NCBI GenBank assembly: GCA_018823835.1
Contig: JAHJHT010000008.1
Coordinates: 124,001 to 188,000 of the forward strand
Source: Alphaproteobacteria bacterium
GTDB taxonomy: Bacteria; Pseudomonadota; Alphaproteobacteria; Rhizobiales; Rhizobiaceae
Direction: 5' to 3'
Length of the DNA: 64,000 nucleotides
The translations under genes and the position numbers were made by a program. Below the pieces are notes generated by a model. That model was not told where the DNA came from. It did not search any database and was given only the letters and a program-made list of their open reading frames with translations. Below, in pieces: positions 56,033 through 64,000 of this stretch (within the stretch, counting starts at the first letter, position 1; each line of letters begins with the position of its first letter).

Positions 56033-57484
56033 ATGGGCAACTGGGGGGATCTGGCGAAAGTCCTGGCGGTGGCAGCACCGCTCGCCGGATGCGTCGGCAT
56101 GGATGTCGGCCCGATAAACGAACTGACCACGATGGTTGGCCAGCCGTCGCCGCAGTTCATCCCCGTTCCGGGCGACGACGGCTCAACGGTAGTGGGACTG
56201 GCCTTTTCGGGCGGCGGCACCCGCGCGACCGCCTTCGCCTATGGCGTGCTGCGCGAACTCGACGATACGGTGATCGACGAAAAGCCGGCGAGGCGCACGC
56301 TCGTCGACGATATCCGCATGATCTCCGGCGCCTCCGGCGGTTCGGTCGCGGCAGCCTATTTCGGCTTTCGCGGCAGGGACGGCTATCGAGACCTTCGCGA
56401 GCGCTTCCTGATCCAGGATGCCGAAGCCTACATGAAGACCTCGACAACCTCGCCGGTCAATCTGATCCGCGCCTATTACGGCGGCGTCAACGACCGTTCG
56501 TCCTTCGCCAGGTGGCTTGACAAGAACCTGTTCGAGAGCGCGACATTCAGCAGTTTCAAGTGGAAGAACGCGCCCATCGTCTGGATCAATTCCTCAGACA
56601 TCAACAACCGGACGCCCTTCCTCTTCACCTATGACACGTTTGCGGCGCTCTGCAGCAACCTGGACCATGTGCGGCTTTCCGATGCGGTTGCCGCTTCGGC
56701 TGCGGTGCCTGTCGTCTTCACCCCCGTCGTCGTCGAGGCGACGTCGCCGAACTGCGGCTACCAGCGGCCCGAGTGGCTGCAGCGCGCCCTTGAGGACCGC
56801 AACGCCTCGATCCGGCTGCAGGCCTATGCGCGTGCGCTCGATTCCTACCAGAACGCCACGCGGCCGGAGTACGTGAAGCTGCTCGACGGCGGGCTGACGG
56901 ACAATATCGGCGTAACCGGCTTTACGCTCGAGCGGGCGGCGGCGCAGACGCCATACGGCCCGCTGGCGCCGGATGAGGCCGTCAAGCTCGACACGCTGAT
57001 GTTCCTCGTCGTCGACGCCGGCCGCGACAGCGGCATCGACTGGAACAAGTCGCTCCACGGCCCGAAGCTACCCGACCTGATCAGCGCCATTTCAAGCACC
57101 GGCATCACCGCCTCGGTACGTGACGAGTTCGATGCGCTGCGGCTGGCGGTGACCAACTGGCGCAGCCAACTTGTCGCCTACCGCTGCTCGCTGCCGGCTT
57201 CGACCGTGAGGAAGTATCGCGGCACGACCTCGGGCTGGAACTGCCGCGACGTTGCGCTGGTGGTCCAGCACCTGTCCTTCGACGACCTCGAGCCGACGGA
57301 ACGGGCGAGGGTAAACCGTGTCGCGACACGCCTGTCGCTGCCGGTGAACGACATCGATGCCACCATCGCCGCCGGCCGCCAGGTCGTGCGCAACAATGCC
57401 GATTTCCAGGCCGCCGTGGCGCGTATCCGGCGCCTTGCCGGCGTTGGCGCATCCCCGCGGATGGCCGCGGACGCCGGCCAATAG
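56033..57484 (+). CDS. Patatin-like phospholipase lipoprotein
   Basis: 483 residues. A lipobox AAPLAGC near residue 16-22 marks a lipoprotein signal. The patatin dyad is complete: oxyanion loop FSGGGTRATAF, Ser101 in GASGGS, and Asp285 in LDGGLTDN. Family enzymes hydrolyse lipids; a long C-terminal region (about 330-483) of unknown role follows. Single gene, no evident partner. The start gives the lipoprotein signal; longer readings enter noncoding sequence. Confidence 0.9.
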   Translation: MGNWGDLAKVLAVAAPLAGCVGMDVGPINELTTMVGQPSPQFIPVPGDDGSTVVGLAFSGGGTRATAFAYGVLRELDDTVIDEKPARRTLVDDIRMISGASGGSVAAAYFGFRGRDGYRDLRERFLIQDAEAYMKTSTTSPVNLIRAYYGGVNDRSSFARWLDKNLFESATFSSFKWKNAPIVWINSSDINNRTPFLFTYDTFAALCSNLDHVRLSDAVAASAAVPVVFTPVVVEATSPNCGYQRPEWLQRALEDRNASIRLQAYARALDSYQNATRPEYVKLLDGGLTDNIGVTGFTLERAAAQTPYGPLAPDEAVKLDTLMFLVVDAGRDSGIDWNKSLHGPKLPDLISAISSTGITASVRDEFDALRLAVTNWRSQLVAYRCSLPASTVRKYRGTTSGWNCRDVALVVQHLSFDDLEPTERARVNRVATRLSLPVNDIDATIAAGRQVVRNNADFQAAVARIRRLAGVGASPRMAADAGQ

Positions 57485-57516
57485 GACGGCATCAAAACAA
57501 GGATGGCGATCCGCCC

Positions 57517-58293
57517 TCAGAGCCAGCCGGAAAGCTGCGCGGTCTGCCATCCGGCGAGCAGCATGATGAGGATGCCGACCAGCCTGAGCAGGAAGGTCTC
57601 GCTCATCGTTTTCACGAAGTAGCCGGCGAGCGGCGCGGCGAAGAGACCGCCGACGACAAGTCCGGCCACAGCCGAGAGATTGCTGATGAGGTCGCCGGCT
57701 TCCGACCAGTGTCCCGTGAGCAGGGCGATCAGGAAGGTCAGTGACACGGCCAGCGTGATCAGGAACTCGGAAGCATTCACCGTGCCGATGACATAGCGCG
57801 GTGGCGCGCCTGCGCCGAGCAGGCCGGTGGTGACGATCGGACCCCAGCCGCCGCCGCCGACCGCATCCATGAAGCCGCCAGCCGCGCCAAGCGGTGCGAC
57901 GATGGCGCCGTGAACCGGATTGCTCGGAATCTTGCGGAAGGAGCGTGCGACCAGCCAGGCCCCGACCAGGGCCAGATAGGTGGTGACGAAGGGCTTCATC
58001 ACGGAACCGTCCACCGAGGTAAGGATGAAGGCGCCGAGGCAGCCGCCAATGATGCCGAACGGCGCCAGGAGCCGGAAGAGCTTCCAGTCGATGTTGCGGT
58101 GATAGAGATGCGCCGAGCCCGAGGCGGCGGTGGTGAACAGCTCGGCCGCGTGGACGGCCGCCGAGGCATGTGCGGGCGGCACGCCAAAGGCCAGCAGCGT
58201 CGTCGAGGAGATGACGCCGTAGGCCATGCCAAGCGCGCCATCCACGGCCTGGGCGAGAAAGCCCACAACGACAAACAGCAGGAATTCTTCCAT
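57517..58293 (-). CDS. TauE/SafE family sulfite exporter-like permease
   Basis: 258 residues from MEEFLLFVVVGFLAQAVDGALGMAYG. Two similar halves with the family's Gly-rich helices (GAAGGFMDAVGGGGWGPIVTTGLL) and about eight membrane segments. Family members export sulfite, sulfoacetate or similar anions; the substrate is unknown. Convergent with the patatin gene. Confidence 0.88.
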   Translation of the reverse strand: MEEFLLFVVVGFLAQAVDGALGMAYGVISSTTLLAFGVPPAHASAAVHAAELFTTAASGSAHLYHRNIDWKLFRLLAPFGIIGGCLGAFILTSVDGSVMKPFVTTYLALVGAWLVARSFRKIPSNPVHGAIVAPLGAAGGFMDAVGGGGWGPIVTTGLLGAGAPPRYVIGTVNASEFLITLAVSLTFLIALLTGHWSEAGDLISNLSAVAGLVVGGLFAAPLAGYFVKTMSETFLLRLVGILIMLLAGWQTAQLSGWL

Positions 58294-58460
58294 GGGCGGC
58301 CTCGGTGACGGACGCGAAACTAGGCGCATGCAGGGCTATAGCCAAGGCAAGGACATTCCAGATTTCAGGTCTTCCGGAGCATGCAGTTGCGTCGTTCGAT
58401 GCGATGGCGCGCGAAGGGCGACCGCCGGCCGGGAAGTGCATGGCAAGGCCGCTGATCCGC

Positions 58461-58493
58461 AAACAGAAAAGGGCGACCCGAGGGCCGCCCTTT
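58461..58493 (-). terminator. Terminator of groESL
   Basis: Seen on the minus strand, GGGCG and CGCCC arms with a second CCC/GGG stack around one mismatch form a stem, followed by a TTTTCTGTTT run (the complement of 58461-58470). It ends the groES-groEL transcript. Confidence 0.85.
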
Positions 58494-58520
58494 CCGTAAC
58501 AGAAGACTGGTTTGGCTGGA

Positions 58521-60194
<1,674 letters not shown>

Positions 60195-60250
60195 CTAGGT
60201 CCGAATTTCAGATAGGCCTGATTCAGGTGAATAGGCGAGGGTCGGCTGGA

Positions 60251-60547
60251 TCAGCCGATGACGCCCATGATGTCGGATTCCTTCATGATCAGAAGGTCTT
60301 CGCCATTGAGCTTGACTTCGGTGCCTGACCACTTGCCAAACAGGATGCGGTCGCCGGCCTTGACGTCCAGCGGGACCAGCTTGCCGGCCTCGTCGCGTGC
60401 GCCCGAACCAACGGCGATGATCTCGCCTTCCTGCGGCTTTTCCTTGGCCGTGTCGGGGATGATGATCCCGCCAGCCGTCTTAGCTTCGGATTCGAGGCGG
60501 CGGACGACCACGCGGTCGTGCAGCGGCCGGAATTTCGACTTTGCCAT
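60251..60547 (-). CDS. groES: Co-chaperonin GroES
   Basis: 98 residues from [19 protein letters not shown]. GroES marks are the mobile loop [18 protein letters not shown] and [17 protein letters not shown]. An upstream ATG (60610) lies inside the leader and CIRCE-proximal region and is rejected. Confidence 0.98.
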   Translation of the reverse strand: MAKSKFRPLHDRVVVRRLESEAKTAGGIIIPDTAKEKPQEGEIIAVGSGARDEAGKLVPLDVKAGDRILFGKWSGTEVKLNGEDLLIMKESDIMGVIG

Positions 60548-60603
60548 CTTTTTAGTCCTCGTGCGGGTGTTTGAGATGTCCTCCGTCCGGCGGCGCCGGA
60601 CTG

Positions 60604-60630
60604 TTAGCACTCACCATGGGTGAGTGCTAA
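60604..60630 (-). promoter_or_regulatory. CIRCE operator (HrcA site)
   Basis: TTAGCACTC (60604-60612) and GAGTGCTAA (60622-60630) flank a 9-base spacer, a perfect match to the CIRCE consensus. HrcA binds it to repress groESL when chaperonin is sufficient. Confidence 0.97.
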
Positions 60631-60640
60631 TGCAGCGCTC

Positions 60641-60669
60641 AGATAGTGGCTGGCGCTTTTGCTGTCAAG
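60641..60669 (-). promoter_or_regulatory. groESL promoter
   Basis: On the minus strand CTTGAC and CTATCT are 17 bases apart, close to the alphaproteobacterial housekeeping consensus CTTGAC-N17-CTATAT. Transcription would begin near the left edge of the CIRCE element, which therefore sits in the transcript's 5' end. Confidence 0.8.
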
Positions 60670-60789
60670 AAAAAGGGGGGGAGCGGCCGACAACTCGGAG
60701 CGGCGCTGGGAAATCGAGGGTGACCTAACATAGCAGATTTTGCATTGCAGCAAAAAAATCCCCGGGCCGGCTGCCAAGGCCCTTGTTCC

Positions 60790-60803
60790 ATAAGCATGCT
60801 TAT
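60790..60803 (+). promoter_or_regulatory. Palindromic operator of the marR-emrAB operon
   Basis: ATAAGCATGCTTAT is a perfect 14-bp palindrome ending at a TATAAT element (60801-60806), just ahead of the MarR gene. A MarR dimer binding here would block RNA polymerase, the usual autorepression set-up. The binding is inferred. Confidence 0.75.
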
Positions 60804-60808
60804 AATAT

Positions 60809-61297
60809 ATGCCGCTTATGACCATCGACGGCATCGACAAGCTCGGATTCCTGATCCACGACTCGGCACGGTTGCTGCGCAAGCGCTTCGAGGCGAAGGG
60901 CAGTGGCTATGGTCTGTCCGCCGCGCAGTGGCGGCTGATGGTGCGCCTCGTCAAGGAAGAGGGGGTGGCGCAGGCGAGGCTTGCCGAATTGCTGGAAATC
61001 GAGCCGATCAGCGTGTCGAGACTGCTCGACCGCATGGAGGAGGGCGGCTGGATCGAGCGTCGCCAGGACGCCAGTGACCGCCGCGTGCGCATGATCTTTC
61101 CGACCGACAAGAGCCGCGAAACCTTTGCCGCCATCAAGAGCGTGGCCGGCGACGTCTACGACGCCGCCCTGGAAGGTCTCCCGGACGAGGAGAAGCGTAT
61201 CCTCGTCAAAGCGCTTGAGACCATCGTCACCAACCTTTCCGACGGCGATGCGTTGTCGGCCTGCCAGACCACCGTCCAAAAGGGCAATGCAAGATGA
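60809..61297 (+). CDS. MarR family transcriptional repressor
   Basis: 162 residues with a winged helix: GLSAAQWRLMVRLVKEEGVAQARLAELLEIEPISVSRLLDRMEEGGWIERRQDASDRR (seen in parts). The recognition helix and the RQDASDRR wing are typical. An in-frame ATG at 60818 is an equally good start; a TATAAT at 60801 would make the transcript nearly leaderless. It overlaps the emrA-like gene by ATGA and probably controls it in response to a ligand. Confidence 0.9.
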   Translation: MPLMTIDGIDKLGFLIHDSARLLRKRFEAKGSGYGLSAAQWRLMVRLVKEEGVAQARLAELLEIEPISVSRLLDRMEEGGWIERRQDASDRRVRMIFPTDKSRETFAAIKSVAGDVYDAALEGLPDEEKRILVKALETIVTNLSDGDALSACQTTVQKGNAR

Positions 61298-62457
61298 ACG
61301 CCGTCGCAAAAGCGAATGAAGACGCCACCGAGATCGAACTCGACAACCCGGCTTCGCCTGTGGAGCGGACCGGGGCACAGCCCGTCGCGGAGACATCGGC
61401 ACCGGCAAAAAAGCGCCGTGGCGGCCGCTTTCTGCTGATGATCGCCGTGCCGCTCGCGCTGGTTGCCGGCGGCGGCTATTTCTGGCTGACGGGCGGACGC
61501 TACGAGGAAACCGAGAACGCAAACCTTCGCCAGGCCAAGGTGACGATCTCGTCGGAGGCGGCGGGACGCATCGTCGAGGTGAATGTCGGCGACAACCAGC
61601 CGGTGCGCGCCAATGACGTGCTGTTCGTTGTCGATCCCGAACCCTATCGCATCGCTCTGGCGCAGGCCGACGCCGCGCTTGCGGCAGCGCGCATGCAGGT
61701 CGAGCAGCTTCGCGCCGGCTACAGCCAGGCCGTGGCGCAGGAACAGGTTGCCGCCGGCGAACTCGACTACGCCAAGGCGCAATTCCAGCGCAGCACGGAC
61801 CTCGCCAAGAAGGGCATCAGCGCGACCTCGTCGCTCGACGAGGCGCGCCGCGATCTCGAGAAGGCGGAGCAGGAACGGGCCGCCGCCCTGCAGGGCATCG
61901 AGAGCGCGAAGGCCGGCTTGCTCGGTAACCCCGACATCGAGACGGACAAGCATCCGACCGTACTGGCGGCGCTCGCCGCGCGCGACAAGGCGGCCTACAA
62001 CCTCGCCCAGACCACGGTGCGCGCGCCGGCGGACGGCATCGTCGCACAGGCGGCGTCCTTCAAGATCGGGCAGGTCGTCGCGGCAGGCACCCCGCTGTTC
62101 AGCCTGGTGGAAACCGGCGACACCTGGGTCGAGGCCAACTTCAAGGAAACGCAACTTACCCACCTGCGGCCGGGCCAGCCCGCCGAGGTCACGCTCGACA
62201 CCTATCCGGACAACGTTCTGCACGGCACCGTGGAGAGCGTCGGGGCCGGCACCGGCGCCGAATTCTCCCTGCTGCCGGCGCAGAATGCCACCGGCAACTG
62301 GGTCAAGGTCACGCAGCGCGTGCCCGTGCGGGTGAAGCTCGACGAGCGGGCCGCCAAGGAACCGCTGCACAGCGGATTGAGTGCTACCGTCACCGTCGAC
62401 ACCGGATTCGTGCGAACTGTCGGCGGTCTGTTCGGCAGCGCGGCGGCGGCACAGTAG
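61294..62457 (+). CDS. EmrA-like membrane fusion protein
   Basis: 387 residues: a cytoplasmic start, one membrane helix (about 46-64: FLLMIAVPLALVAGGGYFW), then biotinyl-lipoyl and coiled-coil regions (about 90-235) and a beta-barrel (TLDTYPDNVLHGTVESVGAGTGAEFSLLPAQNATGNWVKVTQRVPVRV, in parts). HlyD/EmrA family adaptors link an inner-membrane pump to an outer-membrane channel. The pump gene follows after 28 bp. Confidence 0.93.
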   Translation: MNAVAKANEDATEIELDNPASPVERTGAQPVAETSAPAKKRRGGRFLLMIAVPLALVAGGGYFWLTGGRYEETENANLRQAKVTISSEAAGRIVEVNVGDNQPVRANDVLFVVDPEPYRIALAQADAALAAARMQVEQLRAGYSQAVAQEQVAAGELDYAKAQFQRSTDLAKKGISATSSLDEARRDLEKAEQERAAALQGIESAKAGLLGNPDIETDKHPTVLAALAARDKAAYNLAQTTVRAPADGIVAQAASFKIGQVVAAGTPLFSLVETGDTWVEANFKETQLTHLRPGQPAEVTLDTYPDNVLHGTVESVGAGTGAEFSLLPAQNATGNWVKVTQRVPVRVKLDERAAKEPLHSGLSATVTVDTGFVRTVGGLFGSAAAAQ

Positions 62458-62485
62458 CGGCCGCCAGCCCCAAGAAGTCCCGGCC

Positions 62486-64000
62486 ATGAACGAGAACGCT
62501 CCTTTCAAGGAAGTGCCGCATCGCGGCCTGATCACGCTTTCGGTGATGCTGGCCACGATCATGCAGGTGCTCGACACGACGATCGCCAATGTCGCGCTGC
62601 CGTCGATGACGGGCGATCTCGGCGCCTCGCGCGACACGATCAACTGGGTGTTGACCTCCTACATTGTCGCGGCGGCCATCATGACCCCCGTCACGGGCTG
62701 GCTGTCCGACCGGCTCGGACGCAAGGAGGTCTTTCTCGGTTCCGTCGTGGGCTTCACCGTCACCTCCATGGCCTGCGGCGTGTCGTGGAGCCTCGAAAGC
62801 ATGGTGGCGTTCCGCTTGATGCAGGGCCTGTTCGGCGCAGCCATCGTGCCGCTGTCGCAAACCTTCCTGCTCGACATCAACCCCAAAGAGCGGCACGGCT
62901 CGGCGATGGCCATGTGGGGCGCCGGCATCATGGTCGGGCCGATCATCGGCCCGACGCTCGGCGGCTGGCTGACCGAAAGCTATAACTGGCGTTGGGTCTT
63001 CTTCATCAACCTGCCGGTCGGCATCGTCGCCTTTCTCGGCTGCGCCGCCTATCTGCCGTCGGTTGCCAAGCGCCTGCGCGGCTTCGATTTCTTCGGCTTT
63101 GCCATGCTGTCACTGGGCGTCGGCGCGTTGCAACTGATGCTCGACCGCGGCGGCGAGGTCGACTGGTTCTCGTCGATCGAGATCTGGATCGAACTCGGAC
63201 TGGCAATCACCGGCTTCTGGGTCTTTGCCGTTCACATCATGACGTCGGCCAATCCCTTCATCGAGCCCAGAATCTTCATGGACCGCAATTTCGCGACCGG
63301 GCTGGTGTTCATCTTCGTCGTCGGCATCATCCTTCTGGCAAGCCTGGCGCTGCTGCCGCCGATGCTGTCGCGCATTTTCGAATACCCGGTCATCACGACG
63401 GGCCTGGTCATGGCTCCGCGCGGGGTCGGAACGATGATCTCGATGATCATCGTTGGCCGGCTGGTGCGCCTCGTCGATCCCCGCAAGCTGGTTGTCGCCG
63501 GCCTGATGCTGACGGCGTTCTCGCTCTACGAAATGACCGGCTTCACGCCGCAGATGGACAGCTGGCCGATCATCTTCACCGGCGTGATCCAGGGACTCGG
63601 GCTGGGCCTGGTGTTCGTGCCGCTGTCGACCGTCGCCTTCGCGACGCTCGAGCCGCGCTTCAGGACCGACGCCGCAAGTCTCTTCAGCCTGGTGCGCAAC
63701 ATCGGATCATCGATCGGCATCTCGATCGTCTCTGTCCTGCTGACGCGCAACATCCAGGTCAATCACGCCGAGCTTTCGGCCGGCATGACGCCCTTCAACC
63801 CGAACCTGATCGAGGCGTCGCCGCTGGCCGCGGCCGGCGACCCGGCCGCGCTGAGCAAGATCGACGGTCTGGTCAACATCCAGGCGCTGATGATCTCCTA
63901 TATCGATGACTTCAAGCTGATGATGATCATCACGCTATGTGCGATCCCGCTGGCGCTGCTGCTGCGCAAGCCTGAGGCCCCGCCCGGCGCCGGAGCGCCC
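62486..64000 (+). CDS. EmrB-like DHA2 MFS efflux pump (runs off window)
   Basis: 505 codons with no stop before the window end; family members are 510-530 residues, so nearly all is seen. About 14 membrane helices, with the DHA2 marks LDTTIANVALPSM, GWLSDRLGRKEVF and MWGAGIMVGPIIGPTLGGWL (motif C). It uses the proton gradient to export drugs or other hydrophobic compounds through the MFP encoded upstream. Substrate unknown. Confidence 0.92.
   Translation, partial: MNENAPFKEVPHRGLITLSVMLATIMQVLDTTIANVALPSMTGDLGASRDTINWVLTSYIVAAAIMTPVTGWLSDRLGRKEVFLGSVVGFTVTSMACGVSWSLESMVAFRLMQGLFGAAIVPLSQTFLLDINPKERHGSAMAMWGAGIMVGPIIGPTLGGWLTESYNWRWVFFINLPVGIVAFLGCAAYLPSVAKRLRGFDFFGFAMLSLGVGALQLMLDRGGEVDWFSSIEIWIELGLAITGFWVFAVHIMTSANPFIEPRIFMDRNFATGLVFIFVVGIILLASLALLPPMLSRIFEYPVITTGLVMAPRGVGTMISMIIVGRLVRLVDPRKLVVAGLMLTAFSLYEMTGFTPQMDSWPIIFTGVIQGLGLGLVFVPLSTVAFATLEPRFRTDAASLFSLVRNIGSSIGISIVSVLLTRNIQVNHAELSAGMTPFNPNLIEASPLAAAGDPAALSKIDGLVNIQALMISYIDDFKLMMIITLCAIPLALLLRKPEAPPGAGAP

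Overview
This window is 64 kb of GC-rich alphaproteobacterial chromosome, most likely from the Rhizobiales and probably a Mesorhizobium-like Phyllobacteriaceae. The evidence is family content and gene order: fabF-mltG-yicC-gmk; lptF-lptG-lptD with a SurA-like gene, pdxA and rsmA divergent from pepA-holC; metC divergent from the general amino-acid transporter aapJQMP; hdaA; an Omp25/31-type porin-like protein; a DUF768 protein; and bacterial homologues of the mitochondrial complex I subunits NDUFS4 and NDUFS6. The assignment is inferred from families, with no 16S rRNA gene to confirm it. Coding density is high. Six gene pairs share the 4-bp ATGA start/stop overlap: pdxA/rsmA, SDR/uvrC, pgsA/moaD, purM/purN, ppk/ppx and marR/emrA.

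Layout. 1-5.3 kb: end of fabF, cell-wall and RNA enzymes (mltG, yicC, gmk), then on the minus strand an ASCH-domain gene, rsmA and pdxA. 5.3-11 kb: minus-strand cell-envelope operon for LPS export (lptF, lptG, lptD) plus a periplasmic SurA-like chaperone. 11-16.8 kb: pepA, holC, rlmJ and several exported or small proteins, including an RNase T2. 16.8-25 kb: an outer-membrane barrel protein, an SDR-uvrC-pgsA-moaD-moaE cluster, ndk, two GST-type genes and a DinB-fold protein. 24.5-25.2 kb: an AT-rich patch and leader hairpin ahead of an exported glycine-rich protein built from seven 14-residue repeats. 25-29 kb: an ABC-F ATPase and small metabolic genes.

29.1-33.4 kb is the most accessory-looking part. 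It holds a 530-bp gene-free segment with a rhizobial-type imperfect palindromic repeat, an orphan 788-residue protein combining a PD-(D/E)XK-like nuclease motif with a C-terminal SEC-C zinc motif, and a conserved-looking hypothetical gene that seems to carry a 147-bp palindromic repeat inserted in frame. 33.4-40.5 kb: an orphan molybdopterin oxidoreductase, a SixA-type phosphatase, purM-purN, a second CDP-alcohol phosphatidyltransferase, an AI-2E-family permease and hdaA.

40.6-50 kb: tRNA-Pro(UGG), the NDUFS4 homologue, tRNA-Arg(UCU), DUF768, metC, the aapJQMP operon, a DUF2459 protein, a FAD monooxygenase and the NDUFS6-type zinc protein. 50-58.3 kb: ppk-ppx (polyphosphate synthesis and breakdown), doxX, fumC, a patatin-like lipoprotein and a TauE/SafE permease. 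58.5-64 kb: groES-groEL with a perfect CIRCE operator and a matching promoter, then a MarR-EmrA-EmrB type efflux operon with a perfect 14-bp palindrome at its promoter. The last gene runs off the window end.

No CRISPR array, integrase, transposase or prophage was seen. The best candidates for something undescribed are the SEC-C/PD-(D/E)XK protein, the in-frame palindromic repeat at 32434-32580, and the 14-residue-repeat secreted protein.
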